From the NCBI GenBank assembly GCA_945861785.1, contig CAMAWD010000064.1:1-38083 (forward strand): 38,083 nucleotides of DNA. Reading direction: 5' to 3'. A program made the translations under genes and the position numbers. The DNA is from Rhodoferax sp. OV413. GTDB taxonomy: Bacteria; Pseudomonadota; Gammaproteobacteria; Burkholderiales; Burkholderiaceae_C. The notes under the pieces were generated by a model. That model was given only the letters and a program-made list of their open reading frames with translations. It was not told where the DNA came from and did not search any database. Every line of letters starts with the position of its first letter. Within the stretch, counting starts at the first letter, position 1. Positions 8,543 through 16,226 of this stretch are shown here, piece by piece.

Positions 8543-8791
8543 TCAGGTGGTGACCAGGCGGGCCAGCACGGCCCGCCGGTTGAATTTCTCACCGACCGGG
8601 ACGGTGATTTCCTCGATGATGCCGGCATGCGGTGCCGGCAGGTCGAGCAACACATGCAACAGGCTCGCGCGCCCGAGCACCTGCCCGGCGCGCACGTGGT
8701 CACCCTCCGAGACCAGCCATTGGGCGATGTAGGCGTCGGGGCCGGCCTCCACGGATTCGAGCAACAGGGGGTCCAGGATGATGTCGGTCAT
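8543..8791 (-). CDS. Lipoyl/biotinyl-like domain protein lacking the attachment lysine
   Basis: The whole 82-aa protein is one lipoyl-type hammerhead domain: AYIAQWLVSEGDHVRAGQVLGR, then PAPHAGIIEEITVPVGEKF. In lipoyl domains the modified Lys sits six residues before the P-A-P turn (ETDK....PAP). Here that position is His, in ASLLHVLLDLPAP, so it cannot be lipoylated or biotinylated in the normal way. It follows the nitroreductase gene by 23 bases on the same strand and is probably its last operon partner. It may be a docking or electron-transfer accessory, but that is a guess. Confidence 0.72.
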   Translation of the reverse strand: MTDIILDPLLLESVEAGPDAYIAQWLVSEGDHVRAGQVLGRASLLHVLLDLPAPHAGIIEEITVPVGEKFNRRAVLARLVTT

Positions 8792-8814
8792 GGGTGGGTC
8801 TCCGGTGCAGGTCT

Positions 8815-9420
8815 TCAGGTGCTGATTGCCAGGCCCACGCTCTGGGCCAGGATGACGCGTTCGGTGCTCGACAGCCCTAACACGCCTGCCAGATGGCTGC
8901 GGTCGATCAGGCCGCGCACCACGGTGGCCAGGCCGGCGCAGGCGCAGTACAGGTACACGTTCTGGGCGATGCAGCCGGCGTCCGCCCCGGCAAGAAACGC
9001 ACGCTCGTCGGGTTTTGCATCGTGCATGCGGGCGAAGTCGGCCACATAGACGAGGTTCAGCGGCGCGCTTGCGACGAAGTCCTGGGTGCCGGTGGCAGCC
9101 CGCAGATCTTCGGCTTTGACCAGCAACAGCCGGTTGCCCCGGGCGTCATAACGGTAGGCGCCTTCTGGCAGCACGGCAAACACGTCGATCTCCTGCCAGT
9201 TGTGGGCCGACGGCGCGGTGCGGCCGCAGGTGTCGGCCCGGTTGATGCCATACGCGCTCCACAACAGCGCCGACAGTGTTCCCATCGACAGGGAGTCGGG
9301 GCGAAAAGTGCGCGCGCTGCTGCGCTTGCTGAGTGCCTGCTGCAGCCTGGCTGCGGCTGGCATGGCGGGTTCGGGCAGGACGACCGTATCGGTCTCCAGA
9401 TTGAGTGCGACCGTGGACAT
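8815..9420 (-). CDS. Nitroreductase-family flavoprotein
   Basis: This 201-aa protein has the compact nitroreductase fold pattern: an N-terminal RSSARTF phosphate-binding segment, LSALLWSAYGINR, TAPSAHNWQEIDVFAV, and late in the chain AGADAGCIAQNVYLYCACAGL followed by VILAQSVG. Members bind FMN and reduce nitro groups, quinones or related substrates with NAD(P)H; the substrate here is unknown. It starts at ATG 9420; the longer upstream frame runs through the small gene before it and is not coding. Order on the minus strand is Hsp70 relic, small Ala/Pro-rich protein, this gene, then the lipoyl-like protein, with gaps of 20-40 bases, so they are probably one transcript. Confidence 0.85.
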   Translation of the reverse strand: MSTVALNLETDTVVLPEPAMPAAARLQQALSKRSSARTFRPDSLSMGTLSALLWSAYGINRADTCGRTAPSAHNWQEIDVFAVLPEGAYRYDARGNRLLLVKAEDLRAATGTQDFVASAPLNLVYVADFARMHDAKPDERAFLAGADAGCIAQNVYLYCACAGLATVVRGLIDRSHLAGVLGLSSTERVILAQSVGLAIST

Positions 9421-9460
9421 GGGGATCTCCAATTGACTTGAAACGAATGAAATATGCCGG

Positions 9461-9781
9461 CTAGTCTTCACGCACACTGGGTGCCGTGCCACGGCCGGAC
9501 CGGCCGGTTTCCGCCGGTTCGGCGAAGCTCGCGAGGCCGGCGCCGGCGTCCATATGCGGGACGCCCTCGACCGAGCCGGCCTTGTGCTCGTTGGCGCGTT
9601 CGATGTCGGTTTGCGCCGGGTCCCGGACGGCGCCGGAACCCACACGCTGCGTCTGGTCCGCGCCCGCCATGTCGGGCTCGTCCGGCAACGCAACGACCGG
9701 GGCGCTGGCACCACCGCCCGATGGCGTCGGCTCGGCCCGCTGCTGGCGCTTGCCGCGCGCGGTCTTGCTGGTGCGTTTCAT
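9461..9781 (-). CDS. Small basic-N-terminal protein of unknown function
   Basis: This 106-aa protein has no family that I recognise. It begins with a strongly basic stretch (MKRTSKTARGKRQQR), then becomes rich in Ala, Gly, Pro, Asp and Glu with low complexity, suggesting disorder. A strong ribosome site (AAAGGAG, seven bases before ATG 9781) supports translation. It sits 24 bases after the Hsp70 relic and 40 bases before the nitroreductase, in the same operon-like series. Confidence 0.6.
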   Translation of the reverse strand: MKRTSKTARGKRQQRAEPTPSGGGASAPVVALPDEPDMAGADQTQRVGSGAVRDPAQTDIERANEHKAGSVEGVPHMDAGAGLASFAEPAETGRSGRGTAPSVRED

Positions 9782-9805
9782 GGTGCACTCCTTTCAGGTT
9801 CTGCC

Positions 9806-9895
9806 CTACGCCCTTGGGAGCAGCACCGGGTGCCCGCCACCCAGCACCGCCGCGGCGGAGTTGGACGTCCCCAGGTCGATTCCGATGATGGTCAT
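9806..9895 (-). pseudogene. Truncated Hsp70 (DnaK-family) gene: first 29 codons only
   Basis: From ATG 9895, with a GGGGGG ribosome site just upstream, the frame reads [20 protein letters not shown], then GHPVLLPRA and TAG. IGIDLGT(S/T)NS is the phosphate-1 motif at the very start of Hsp70 ATPase domains, and the following residues also match Hsp70 N-termini. Everything after codon 29 is missing, including the rest of the ATPase and the substrate domain. The next gene's ribosome site comes directly after the stop. The likeliest reading is a large in-gene deletion that kept the start and promoter. A functional 29-aa peptide seems improbable. Confidence 0.72.
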
Positions 9896-9996
9896 GTGGC
9901 CCCCCGGGATCTGCCGGGGCCCGCGCCTGAATTGGCAGCGGCCCCGTCTCTCCCACTGTGCATGGCGGCAGTGTTGCATGCAGCGCCAGCGCTGGA

Positions 9997-10037
9997 TTGA
10001 CTGGGCTCAACGGAGCCGCCGGGCTTGGGTGAATACT
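9997..10037 (+). promoter_or_regulatory. FNR-type operator between the Hsp70 relic operon and the esterase relic
   Basis: TTGA-CTGGGC-TCAA lies at 9997-10010. On the plus strand AATACT (10032-10037, four of six) is centred 31 bp downstream, predicting a start near 10044 for the esterase relic. On the minus strand an extended-type TGC-AACACT (9970-9978) is centred 31 bp away, so the site could also drive the Hsp70 relic - nitroreductase operon. Possibly bidirectional. Confidence 0.55.
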
Positions 10038-10118
10038 TCACGCATGTCGCGGGAGCGGCCGGTTCAGAACAAGGGTAATTGCGTTCGTGCAGTACCCCCG
10101 GGCTTGGAGGCGTAGGCG

Positions 10119-10593
10119 ATGAATTCGGATTCAATGTGTGTGCGCATGATCGAAGGGCGCGGCAGCTGGCGCAACCATGCGCTCAAGGCGATGTTGCGCG
10201 TGGCGTCACGCAAGCCGCTGCGGCAGGACACCGACCTTGCCGCGCTGCGCAGGTATTACGAGGTACTCGACGCGCGCCATGTCCGGGTGCACCAGAGCGT
10301 CGTGGTACACACACCCGGAGGTCTCGCCCCTGTTCGCGGACTTCGAGGGTTTTCCGCCGCTGCTGCTGCAGACCGGCAACTCCGAACTCCTGCGCGATGA
10401 AGCGGTGCGCACCGCACACAAGGCCCATGGGGTCGACGTCGAGCTCGAACTGTGGCCGGAGACCCCGCATGTGTTCCAGGTCGCACCCTTTCTGCCTGAG
10501 TCGGCGGCGGCAATCCGGAACATCGCGCGCTTCGTCATGGCGCGCACCGGCTGGCATGAAGTCGCCGGCCCTGGCCATTCGGTGCACCGGTAG
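10119..10593 (+). pseudogene. Alpha/beta-hydrolase (HSL-type esterase) pseudogene with internal deletion and frame change
   Basis: Two pieces of one protein type lie in different frames. The first (from ATG 10119) resembles an esterase N-terminus: NHALKAMLRVASRKPLRQDTD followed by LAALRRYYEVLDARHVRV. From about 10305 another frame encodes the C-terminal part: HPEVSPLFADFEGFPPLLLQ, then TGNSELLRDEAVRTAHKAHG, LELWPETPHVFQVAPFLPES and IRNIARFV. This includes the Asp and His regions of the catalytic triad. The middle with the oxyanion HGGG and the nucleophile GDSAG motifs is absent, so roughly 200 codons are gone. The join lies near 10290-10312. No active enzyme can result. A FNR-type promoter is still present upstream. 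Confidence 0.78.
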
Positions 10594-10651
10594 CGGCAAA
10601 GGCCAGCGCGAGCGCGGCATTGCCGGTGCCGGTCGCGATGGTGGTGCGCGC

Positions 10652-10945
10652 CTATGTCGGCTGCGACTGCACCGGGGAAGACTCCGATGCCTGGGAGCTG
10701 CCGGTGTGGGTTCCGTCGACCACGGCCTCGGCCTGCAGCCAGTCTTCGAGTTCGTGGCCGGCGACACAGCCGCGCGCTACATAGAAACTGTAGGCGGTCT
10801 CGCGGATTATTTCGTAGCGGCCACTGCCTTCTCCGTTGGCGCCATCGGGTGCCGGCGACTTCCTGCCTTTTGCGCTTGAATGGCTTGCCGATTTCGGCAC
10901 CGGTTTGTCATGCGTGTGGTGGCCCGCGGCCTGCTGGTGTTTCAT
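10652..10945 (-). CDS. DUF2934 domain protein
   Basis: This 97-aa protein starts at ATG 10945, with GGAG about nine bases upstream. A Lys/His/Ser-rich N-terminus, probably disordered, precedes a short domain: YEIIRETAYSFYVARG...GHELEDWLQAEAVV. This is the DUF2934 signature (I-x2-RAY-x-LYEARG-x3-GHDLEDWLEAE). The function is unknown; such proteins often occur in stress and symbiosis gene groups. A FNR-type operator stands upstream at 11040-11053 in the right orientation. The upstream in-frame GTG near 11005 is a less likely start. Confidence 0.85.
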   Translation of the reverse strand: MKHQQAAGHHTHDKPVPKSASHSSAKGRKSPAPDGANGEGSGRYEIIRETAYSFYVARGCVAGHELEDWLQAEAVVDGTHTGSSQASESSPVQSQPT

Positions 10946-11013
10946 GTCGTTGCTCCAAAGAAAGTGGTCTCCGCATTCCGGGTCTGTGACGGTCCGGCCG
11001 TGCACAGGACAAG

Positions 11014-11053
11014 ATTAGTGGCAGCTGCGGGAAGCGGCGTTGAGTGTCGTCAA
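11014..11053 (-). promoter_or_regulatory. FNR-type operator and -10 for the DUF2934 gene
   Basis: TTGA-GTGTCG-TCAA lies at 11040-11053. On the minus strand ACTAAT (11014-11019, four of six) is centred 30 bp away, predicting a start near 11006 and a leader of about 60 bases. The 331-base gap between the DUF2934 and phosphorylase genes holds this site and one more, and nothing else I can identify. Confidence 0.6.
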
Positions 11054-11163
11054 TCCGGCGCGTCGAAGGCAATTTGTGCCGGCTGTGTTCTGCGCTGCTG
11101 TCGGGCCTGACGGCGCTCGGGCTGGCCCGCCTGCGGACGGTGGTGGCGGTATGGCCGCCAAGC

Positions 11164-11204
11164 TTGCGGTAAGTCAAGCTCCACCCGTCGCGAGTGCATA
11201 GACT
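11164..11204 (+). promoter_or_regulatory. FNR-type operator and -10 for alpha-glucan phosphorylase
   Basis: TTGC-GGTAAG-TCAA lies at 11164-11177, with TAGACT (11199-11204, four of six) centred exactly 31 bp downstream. The predicted start is near 11211, giving a leader of about 66 bases before ATG 11277. Confidence 0.6.
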
Positions 11205-11276
11205 TTGCGCTTGGGTGCCAGTGGGCAACGCCTCGCGTGCCCGGATCAGAACACGTCGCCAGAAGGAGCCCCGCCC

Positions 11277-13835
11277 ATGCCACCCGGACAGACCTACACC
11301 CTTGAAGTCAATCCACGCATTCCGGCGCGCCTGGTCCGCCTGCAGGAGCTGGTGAACAACCTTTCGTACAGCTGGGAGAGACCGACGCGGGAGCTGTTCG
11401 CGCAGCTCAACCCGCAGTTGTGGGCCGCAGTGGGGCACAACCCGAAGGCGTTTTTGAAACGCGTCGACGAAGGCAAGCTGATCGAGGCCGCTGGAGACCC
11501 GGTGTTCCTGGCCAACTTCAACCGGGCCTTGTCGGCCTACGACACCTACCACCAGGAGCCTGTGTGGCGCGACGATCTGGCCGCATTCCGCGGCACTGAC
11601 CTGGTCGCCTATTTTTGCGCCGAGTTCGGTTTTCACGAGAGCCTGCCGATCTACTCGGGTGGCCTGGGCATCCTGGCCGGTGACCACTGCAAGGCTGCCA
11701 GCGACCTGGGCCTGCCGTTCGTCGGTGTCGGCCTTCTGTACCGGCAGGGTTATTTCCACCAGACCATCGATGCACAGGGCCGCCAGGATGCCGCCTACTT
11801 CGATTCCGACTTCGAGGACCTGCCAGTTCAGCCAGTGCGCACCGACGCCGGTTCCGAGCTGCTCGTCGATGTCGACCTGCCCGGGCGCAAGGTGTTCCTG
11901 AAGGTTTGGCAGGCGCGGGTGGGCCATATCACGCTGTACCTGCTGGATGCCGATGTGGCCGCCAACAACGCGCGCGACCGGGGCATCACGCACCAGCTTT
12001 ACGGGGGAGACCGCTCCACGCGCATCGAGCAGGAGATCGTGCTGGGCATTGCCGGCGTGCGCGCGCTGTCCGCCATGAACCTGGCGCCAACGGTCTGGCA
12101 TATCAACGAGGGCCATGCGGCTTTTCTGGTGCTGGAGCGCATCCGGTGGCTGGTCGGCCAGGGACTGGAGTTCTCCGCCGCCACAGAGGCAGTGGCAGCG
12201 AACACGGTGTTCACGACCCATACCGCAGTGCCGGCAGGGCATGACCACTTTCCGGAACAGATGGTCGGCCACTATTTCGAGGCCTATTGCCGTGAGCTCG
12301 GCATCGACCTGGCTGCGCTGATGGCGATCGGCCGCACGTCCGCCAGCCCCGACTTCAACATGACCGCGCTGGCCGTGCGCGGCTCGCGTTTCCAGAACGG
12401 CGTTTCGCGCATCCACGGGGCCGTGTCATCGCAGATCCTGCGCGAACACTGGCCGCAGATCGAACCCGGGGAGAATCCGGTGGCGCACGTCACCAACGGG
12501 GTGCATGTACCGACTTTCCTGTCGCCCGACTGGGTCGATTCCTTCGAACGTTTCCTGGGCGCCGGGTGGACGCAGAGCCTGCATGACCGTGCCTGGTGGA
12601 ACCGCATCGAGCAGATGCCCGGGCAGATCTTCTGGTCGTTGCACCAGTACCTGAAGTCGCGCATGCTGCACCTGGTGCGTTACCGTGTGCGCGAGCAGCA
12701 TTTTCGCAACCATGGCAGCGAGGCGCACCTGGACCGCATGCTGCGCAATGCGGACCCGCAGGACCCCAACGTGCTCACGATCGGTTTCGGGCGGCGCTTT
12801 GCAACCTACAAGCGCGCCGCGCTGCTGTTCGAGAACCTCGACTGGTTGCGCCAGATCGTGGGCGACCCGGCGCGGCCGGTGTTGTTCATCTTTGCCGGCA
12901 AGGCGCACCCCGCCGACGGCCCGGGCCAGGACATGATCCAGCGCGTCATGCAGGTGTCGCGCATGCCCGAGTTCGAGGGCAAGATCCTGTTCGTCGAGAA
13001 CTACGACCTGCGTCTGGCGCGCCGTCTGGTGTCGGGCGTGGACGTCTGGCTGAACAACCCCATCTACCCGCTGGAGGCATCGGGCACCTCGGGCATGAAG
13101 GCGGGCATGAATGGGGTCATCAACCTGTCGGTGCTCGATGGATGGTGGGGGGAGGGTTACGAACACGGCAACGGCTGGGCCATCAAGCCGGTCAAGGAGG
13201 CCCCGGACGGCGCGCTGCGCGACCATGACGAGGCGCGCACCCTGTACGAGTTGCTGCAGGACCAGGTGATCCCGACCTACTACAACCGCAGCAACCTGGG
13301 GTATTCCACCAACTGGGTCCGCATCGCCAAGCATTCGATGGCCACCATCCTGCCGCAGTTCAACGCCGCGCGCATGGTGGGTGAATACCTCGACAAGTTC
13401 TACCGGCGTGCTTCCAACCAGGGTCGGCTGCTCGCGCAGGGCGGGTTCCAGGAGGCGCGCGCGCTCGCCGCCTGGAAGGCGCGGGTGCGAAAGGCGTGGC
13501 CGGGCGTCGGGCTGCGCCGGCTCGACGTGCCACAGTCGCGCATCATGTTCGGCCAGTCGATGCAGTTGGAGGTTGCCGTGGCGCTGGATGGCCTGGACCC
13601 GCACGACGTGGTGGTCGAGGTGGTATTCGGGCAGTCGGAGAAAGACGCCGGCGCGTGCACGCAAAAGGCGATGGAGTTGTCGCCAGACCCGGCGCCGATT
13701 TCCCCCGGCGAGCACCGCTATGTGTTGCAACTCGAGCCCGAATTGTGCGGCAAGATCGACTACCGCGTGCGTTGTTACCCGCGGCACGTGTCGCTGGCGC
13801 ATCCGTTCGAGGTCGGGCTGATGGTCTGGCTTTAG
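11277..13835 (+). CDS. glgP: Alpha-glucan (glycogen) phosphorylase, GT35
   Basis: This 852-aa enzyme releases glucose-1-phosphate from glycogen or maltodextrins. The N-terminal DUF3417 region (~residues 10-115) marks the phosphorylase subfamily found in many stress gene groups. It continues with AYFCAEFGFHESLPIYSGGLG and LAGDHCKAASDLGLP, then WHINEGHAAF. The PLP site is EASGTSGMKAGMNG, with Lys at residue ~608. The C-terminus carries an extra domain of about 120 residues (MFGQSMQLEVAVALDGL...) ending GLMVWL. The start has AGAAGGAG eight bases upstream. It stands alone with its own FNR-type promoter. Phosphorolysis saves ATP during fermentation, which fits control by low oxygen. Confidence 0.95.
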   Translation: MPPGQTYTLEVNPRIPARLVRLQELVNNLSYSWERPTRELFAQLNPQLWAAVGHNPKAFLKRVDEGKLIEAAGDPVFLANFNRALSAYDTYHQEPVWRDDLAAFRGTDLVAYFCAEFGFHESLPIYSGGLGILAGDHCKAASDLGLPFVGVGLLYRQGYFHQTIDAQGRQDAAYFDSDFEDLPVQPVRTDAGSELLVDVDLPGRKVFLKVWQARVGHITLYLLDADVAANNARDRGITHQLYGGDRSTRIEQEIVLGIAGVRALSAMNLAPTVWHINEGHAAFLVLERIRWLVGQGLEFSAATEAVAANTVFTTHTAVPAGHDHFPEQMVGHYFEAYCRELGIDLAALMAIGRTSASPDFNMTALAVRGSRFQNGVSRIHGAVSSQILREHWPQIEPGENPVAHVTNGVHVPTFLSPDWVDSFERFLGAGWTQSLHDRAWWNRIEQMPGQIFWSLHQYLKSRMLHLVRYRVREQHFRNHGSEAHLDRMLRNADPQDPNVLTIGFGRRFATYKRAALLFENLDWLRQIVGDPARPVLFIFAGKAHPADGPGQDMIQRVMQVSRMPEFEGKILFVENYDLRLARRLVSGVDVWLNNPIYPLEASGTSGMKAGMNGVINLSVLDGWWGEGYEHGNGWAIKPVKEAPDGALRDHDEARTLYELLQDQVIPTYYNRSNLGYSTNWVRIAKHSMATILPQFNAARMVGEYLDKFYRRASNQGRLLAQGGFQEARALAAWKARVRKAWPGVGLRRLDVPQSRIMFGQSMQLEVAVALDGLDPHDVVVEVVFGQSEKDAGACTQKAMELSPDPAPISPGEHRYVLQLEPELCGKIDYRVRCYPRHVSLAHPFEVGLMVWL

Positions 13836-13909
13836 GCAGCGCACGACCATCGCGCCGCCGACCGGTTCCGGCGCCGGGCGAGGCTGTCGTCCCTCGATTT
13901 GTCTCTTTT

Positions 13910-13951
13910 TTGCGCGTGCTCAACCGGCAACCGGCGCGGCCTTTCTATGCT
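13910..13951 (+). promoter_or_regulatory. FNR-type operator and -10 for the BON-HtrA operon
   Basis: TTGC-GCGTGC-TCAA lies at 13910-13923. TATGCT (13946-13951, four of six) is centred 32 bp downstream, predicting a start near 13958 and a leader of about 87 bases before ATG 14045. A run of six T just before the operator might also belong to the end of the phosphorylase transcript. Confidence 0.55.
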
Positions 13952-14044
13952 CGCAGTGGTACCGGAGGCATTGGCTGCAGCGCCCGCCGCGTCTCGCCTG
14001 CATCCAGCAGCCAAGACCCATGGGCGCCGATGAAAGGGAACCTC

Positions 14045-14701
14045 ATGAAAACCGACGCACAACTCAAGAAGGATGTATCCGCAGAGTTGGAATGGGAACC
14101 GTCCATCGATTCGGCGCATGTCGGGGTGGCGGTGAACGATGGCGTGGTCACCCTGAGCGGGCATGTCGACACCTTTGCCGAGAAACACGCCATTGAGCGG
14201 GCGGTCGGCCGCGTGCAAGGCGTGAAGGCGGTTGCCATCGAACTCGACGTGAAGCTGGAACCAGGCCACAAGCGCAGCGACTCGGAGATCGCGGCGGCGA
14301 TCGAATCGGCGTTGTTGTGGCATTCGCTGGTGCCGGACGACCGGATCCGCGTCAAGGTCGAGAAGGGCTGGGTCACGCTCAGTGGTGAACTGGACTGGGA
14401 TTACCAGCGCCAGAATGCCGAGCAGACCGTGCGGCCCCTGATGGGGGTCGTCGGGGTCAGCAACGCGATCACGCTCAAGCCCAGGGCGTCACCCGCCAAT
14501 GTCAGCCAGCGCATTCGCGATGCGCTCACGCGGCATGCCGAGCGCGAGGCCAAGCACATCCGGGTCGAAGTGCGCGAGGGCGAGGTGTGCCTGACCGGCA
14601 AGGTCGATTCATGGGCTGAGCGTGCAGCAGCTTTCGGCGCGGCGTGGGCGGCCCCCGGCGTCACCAGCGTTGTCAACGACATCCAGGTCCGTGTGGAATA
14701 G
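14045..14701 (+). CDS. Protein with three BON domains
   Basis: This 218-aa protein is made of three BON repeats, about residues 3-72, 78-145 and 150-217. Each has the pattern (D/S)..I...I..AL, a V.V..G.VTLSG.V segment and a GV..V.N.I end, for example VNDGVVTLSGHVDT, VEKGWVTLSGELDW and VREGEVCLTGKVDS. BON domains are thought to bind membranes or phospholipids, usually in periplasmic stress proteins such as OsmY. No signal peptide is seen at the chosen ATG (AAGGGA six bases upstream), so this version may be cytosolic. It leads a tight operon with the HtrA protease, whose ATG follows its stop by four bases. Confidence 0.92.
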   Translation: MKTDAQLKKDVSAELEWEPSIDSAHVGVAVNDGVVTLSGHVDTFAEKHAIERAVGRVQGVKAVAIELDVKLEPGHKRSDSEIAAAIESALLWHSLVPDDRIRVKVEKGWVTLSGELDWDYQRQNAEQTVRPLMGVVGVSNAITLKPRASPANVSQRIRDALTRHAEREAKHIRVEVREGEVCLTGKVDSWAERAAAFGAAWAAPGVTSVVNDIQVRVE

Positions 14702-14705
14702 CGCC

Positions 14706-16226
14706 ATGGCCGTGCAGCCGAAAAGCAAACGCGTGCAGTTGGTACGGCTGGCGCTGGTGGCCTTGGTGCTGTCGGCGGCGGCAACCGCTGTGGCACTGAA
14801 CCTGAATCCGCTGGAATGGTTCGGCGTAGACAAGCAGAAACCGGCCAGCACGGCGCCGGCGGCAGCCCAGGCTGTTGCGCCGCCTGCGGAGCCGGTGGCG
14901 GCCCTGCCTGCCGGCAGTGCGCCGAACTACCGGGCGATCGTGCGTCAGGCCGGCCCGGCGGTGGTCGGTGTCACCGTGGCCGGGACCCACAAGGGCGAGA
15001 GCGCCAGCTTGCCGCCAGGCATGGAGGACGATCCCTTCCTCCAGTTCTTTCGCGGCCTGCCCGGCCTGCAGGGGCGCCTGCCGCGCGGGGACGTGCCGTT
15101 TCGCGGCCAGGGTTCGGGCTTCATCATCAGCAGCGATGGCCTGATCCTGACCAATGCGCACGTGGTGCGTGATGCCAAGGAAGTGACGGTCAAGCTTGGC
15201 GACCGGCGCGAGTTCTCCGCCAAGGTGCTCGGGTCCGATGTGGTGACCGACGTGGCTGTGCTGCGCATCGAGGCCAGGAACCTGCCAGTCGTCCGCCTGG
15301 GCGACGCCCAGCAGTTGCAGGTCGGCGACCCGGTATTGGCGATTGGTTCTCCGTTTGGGTTCGAACAGACGGCGACCCAGGGCATCGTCAGCGCCAAGGG
15401 CCGCTCCTTGCCGGGCGATGGCGCGGTGCCGTTCATCCAGACCGATGCAGCCGTCAACCCCGGCAATTCGGGCGGGCCGCTGTTCGACGGCAGCGGCGCA
15501 GTGGTGGGCATCAATGCCCAGATCTACTCGCAGTCGGGCGGCTACCAGGGGCTGGCCTTTGCGATCCCGATCAACGTGGCCCTGAAGGTCAAGGACCAGA
15601 TCGTCTCGACCGGCAAGGCGCAACATGCCCGGCTGGGGGTGACCGTGCAGGACCTGAACCAAGCGCTGGCCGATTCGTTCGGCCTGGGCCGCCCGGACGG
15701 CGCGCTGGTGGTGACTGTCTTCCCGGACAGCGCGGCTGTGGCAGCCGGGCTCAGGGCGGGGGACGTGGTCACCGAAGTGGATGGCGAACCGATCCTGCGC
15801 TCGGGCGACCTGAGCAGCCGCATCGGCATGGCGGTGCCGGGTGAATCGGTGCGCCTGAAGATCTGGCGTGACCGCGGGGCGCGCGAAATCACTGCCCGTC
15901 TCGGTCGGGCGGAGGACGGCGGAAGCGTCAAGGCGCAGGCCCGCGGCGCGGAACCGCAACCGGGCCAGATCGGGCTGCAGGTACGCCCGCTGACGCGTGA
16001 CGAGCAGGCCAGGGTCCAACTGGAGGGCGGCCTGCTGGTGGAGGGGGTGGCAGGGCCGGCGGCCCGTGCCGGGGTGCGGCCGGGCGATGTCGTGGTGTCC
16101 GTCAACGGGGTGCCGGTGCTGTCGGTCGAACAGTTGCGGGCCATCATGGAGAAACGGCCCAAGAGCGTGGCCCTTTTGATCGACCGGGGTGGTGAGCGGA
16201 TATTCGTCCCGGTGGGCCTCGGATGA
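14706..16226 (+). CDS. HtrA/Deg-family periplasmic serine protease with two PDZ domains
   Basis: This 506-aa protein has an N-terminal membrane helix (~residues 11-30), then an Ala/Pro-rich linker and a trypsin-like domain. The catalytic triad is complete: His152 in TNAHVV, Asp182 in TDVAVL and Ser255 in NPGNSGGPLF. Two PDZ domains follow (~310-400 and ~415-500; LRAGDVVTEVDGEPI and VRPGDVVVSVNGVPV). It should degrade or hold misfolded envelope proteins. The helix lacks a clear cleavage site and may be a signal anchor. The gene is the second in the operon and overlaps the next start by four bases (ATGA, 16223-16226). Confidence 0.95.
   Translation: MAVQPKSKRVQLVRLALVALVLSAAATAVALNLNPLEWFGVDKQKPASTAPAAAQAVAPPAEPVAALPAGSAPNYRAIVRQAGPAVVGVTVAGTHKGESASLPPGMEDDPFLQFFRGLPGLQGRLPRGDVPFRGQGSGFIISSDGLILTNAHVVRDAKEVTVKLGDRREFSAKVLGSDVVTDVAVLRIEARNLPVVRLGDAQQLQVGDPVLAIGSPFGFEQTATQGIVSAKGRSLPGDGAVPFIQTDAAVNPGNSGGPLFDGSGAVVGINAQIYSQSGGYQGLAFAIPINVALKVKDQIVSTGKAQHARLGVTVQDLNQALADSFGLGRPDGALVVTVFPDSAAVAAGLRAGDVVTEVDGEPILRSGDLSSRIGMAVPGESVRLKIWRDRGAREITARLGRAEDGGSVKAQARGAEPQPGQIGLQVRPLTRDEQARVQLEGGLLVEGVAGPAARAGVRPGDVVVSVNGVPVLSVEQLRAIMEKRPKSVALLIDRGGERIFVPVGLG

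Noticed and set aside
9892-10134. 80-codon minus-strand frame covering the operator at 9997
   Set aside because: Low-complexity peptide overlapping the promoter region and the esterase relic; no ribosome site and no family resemblance.
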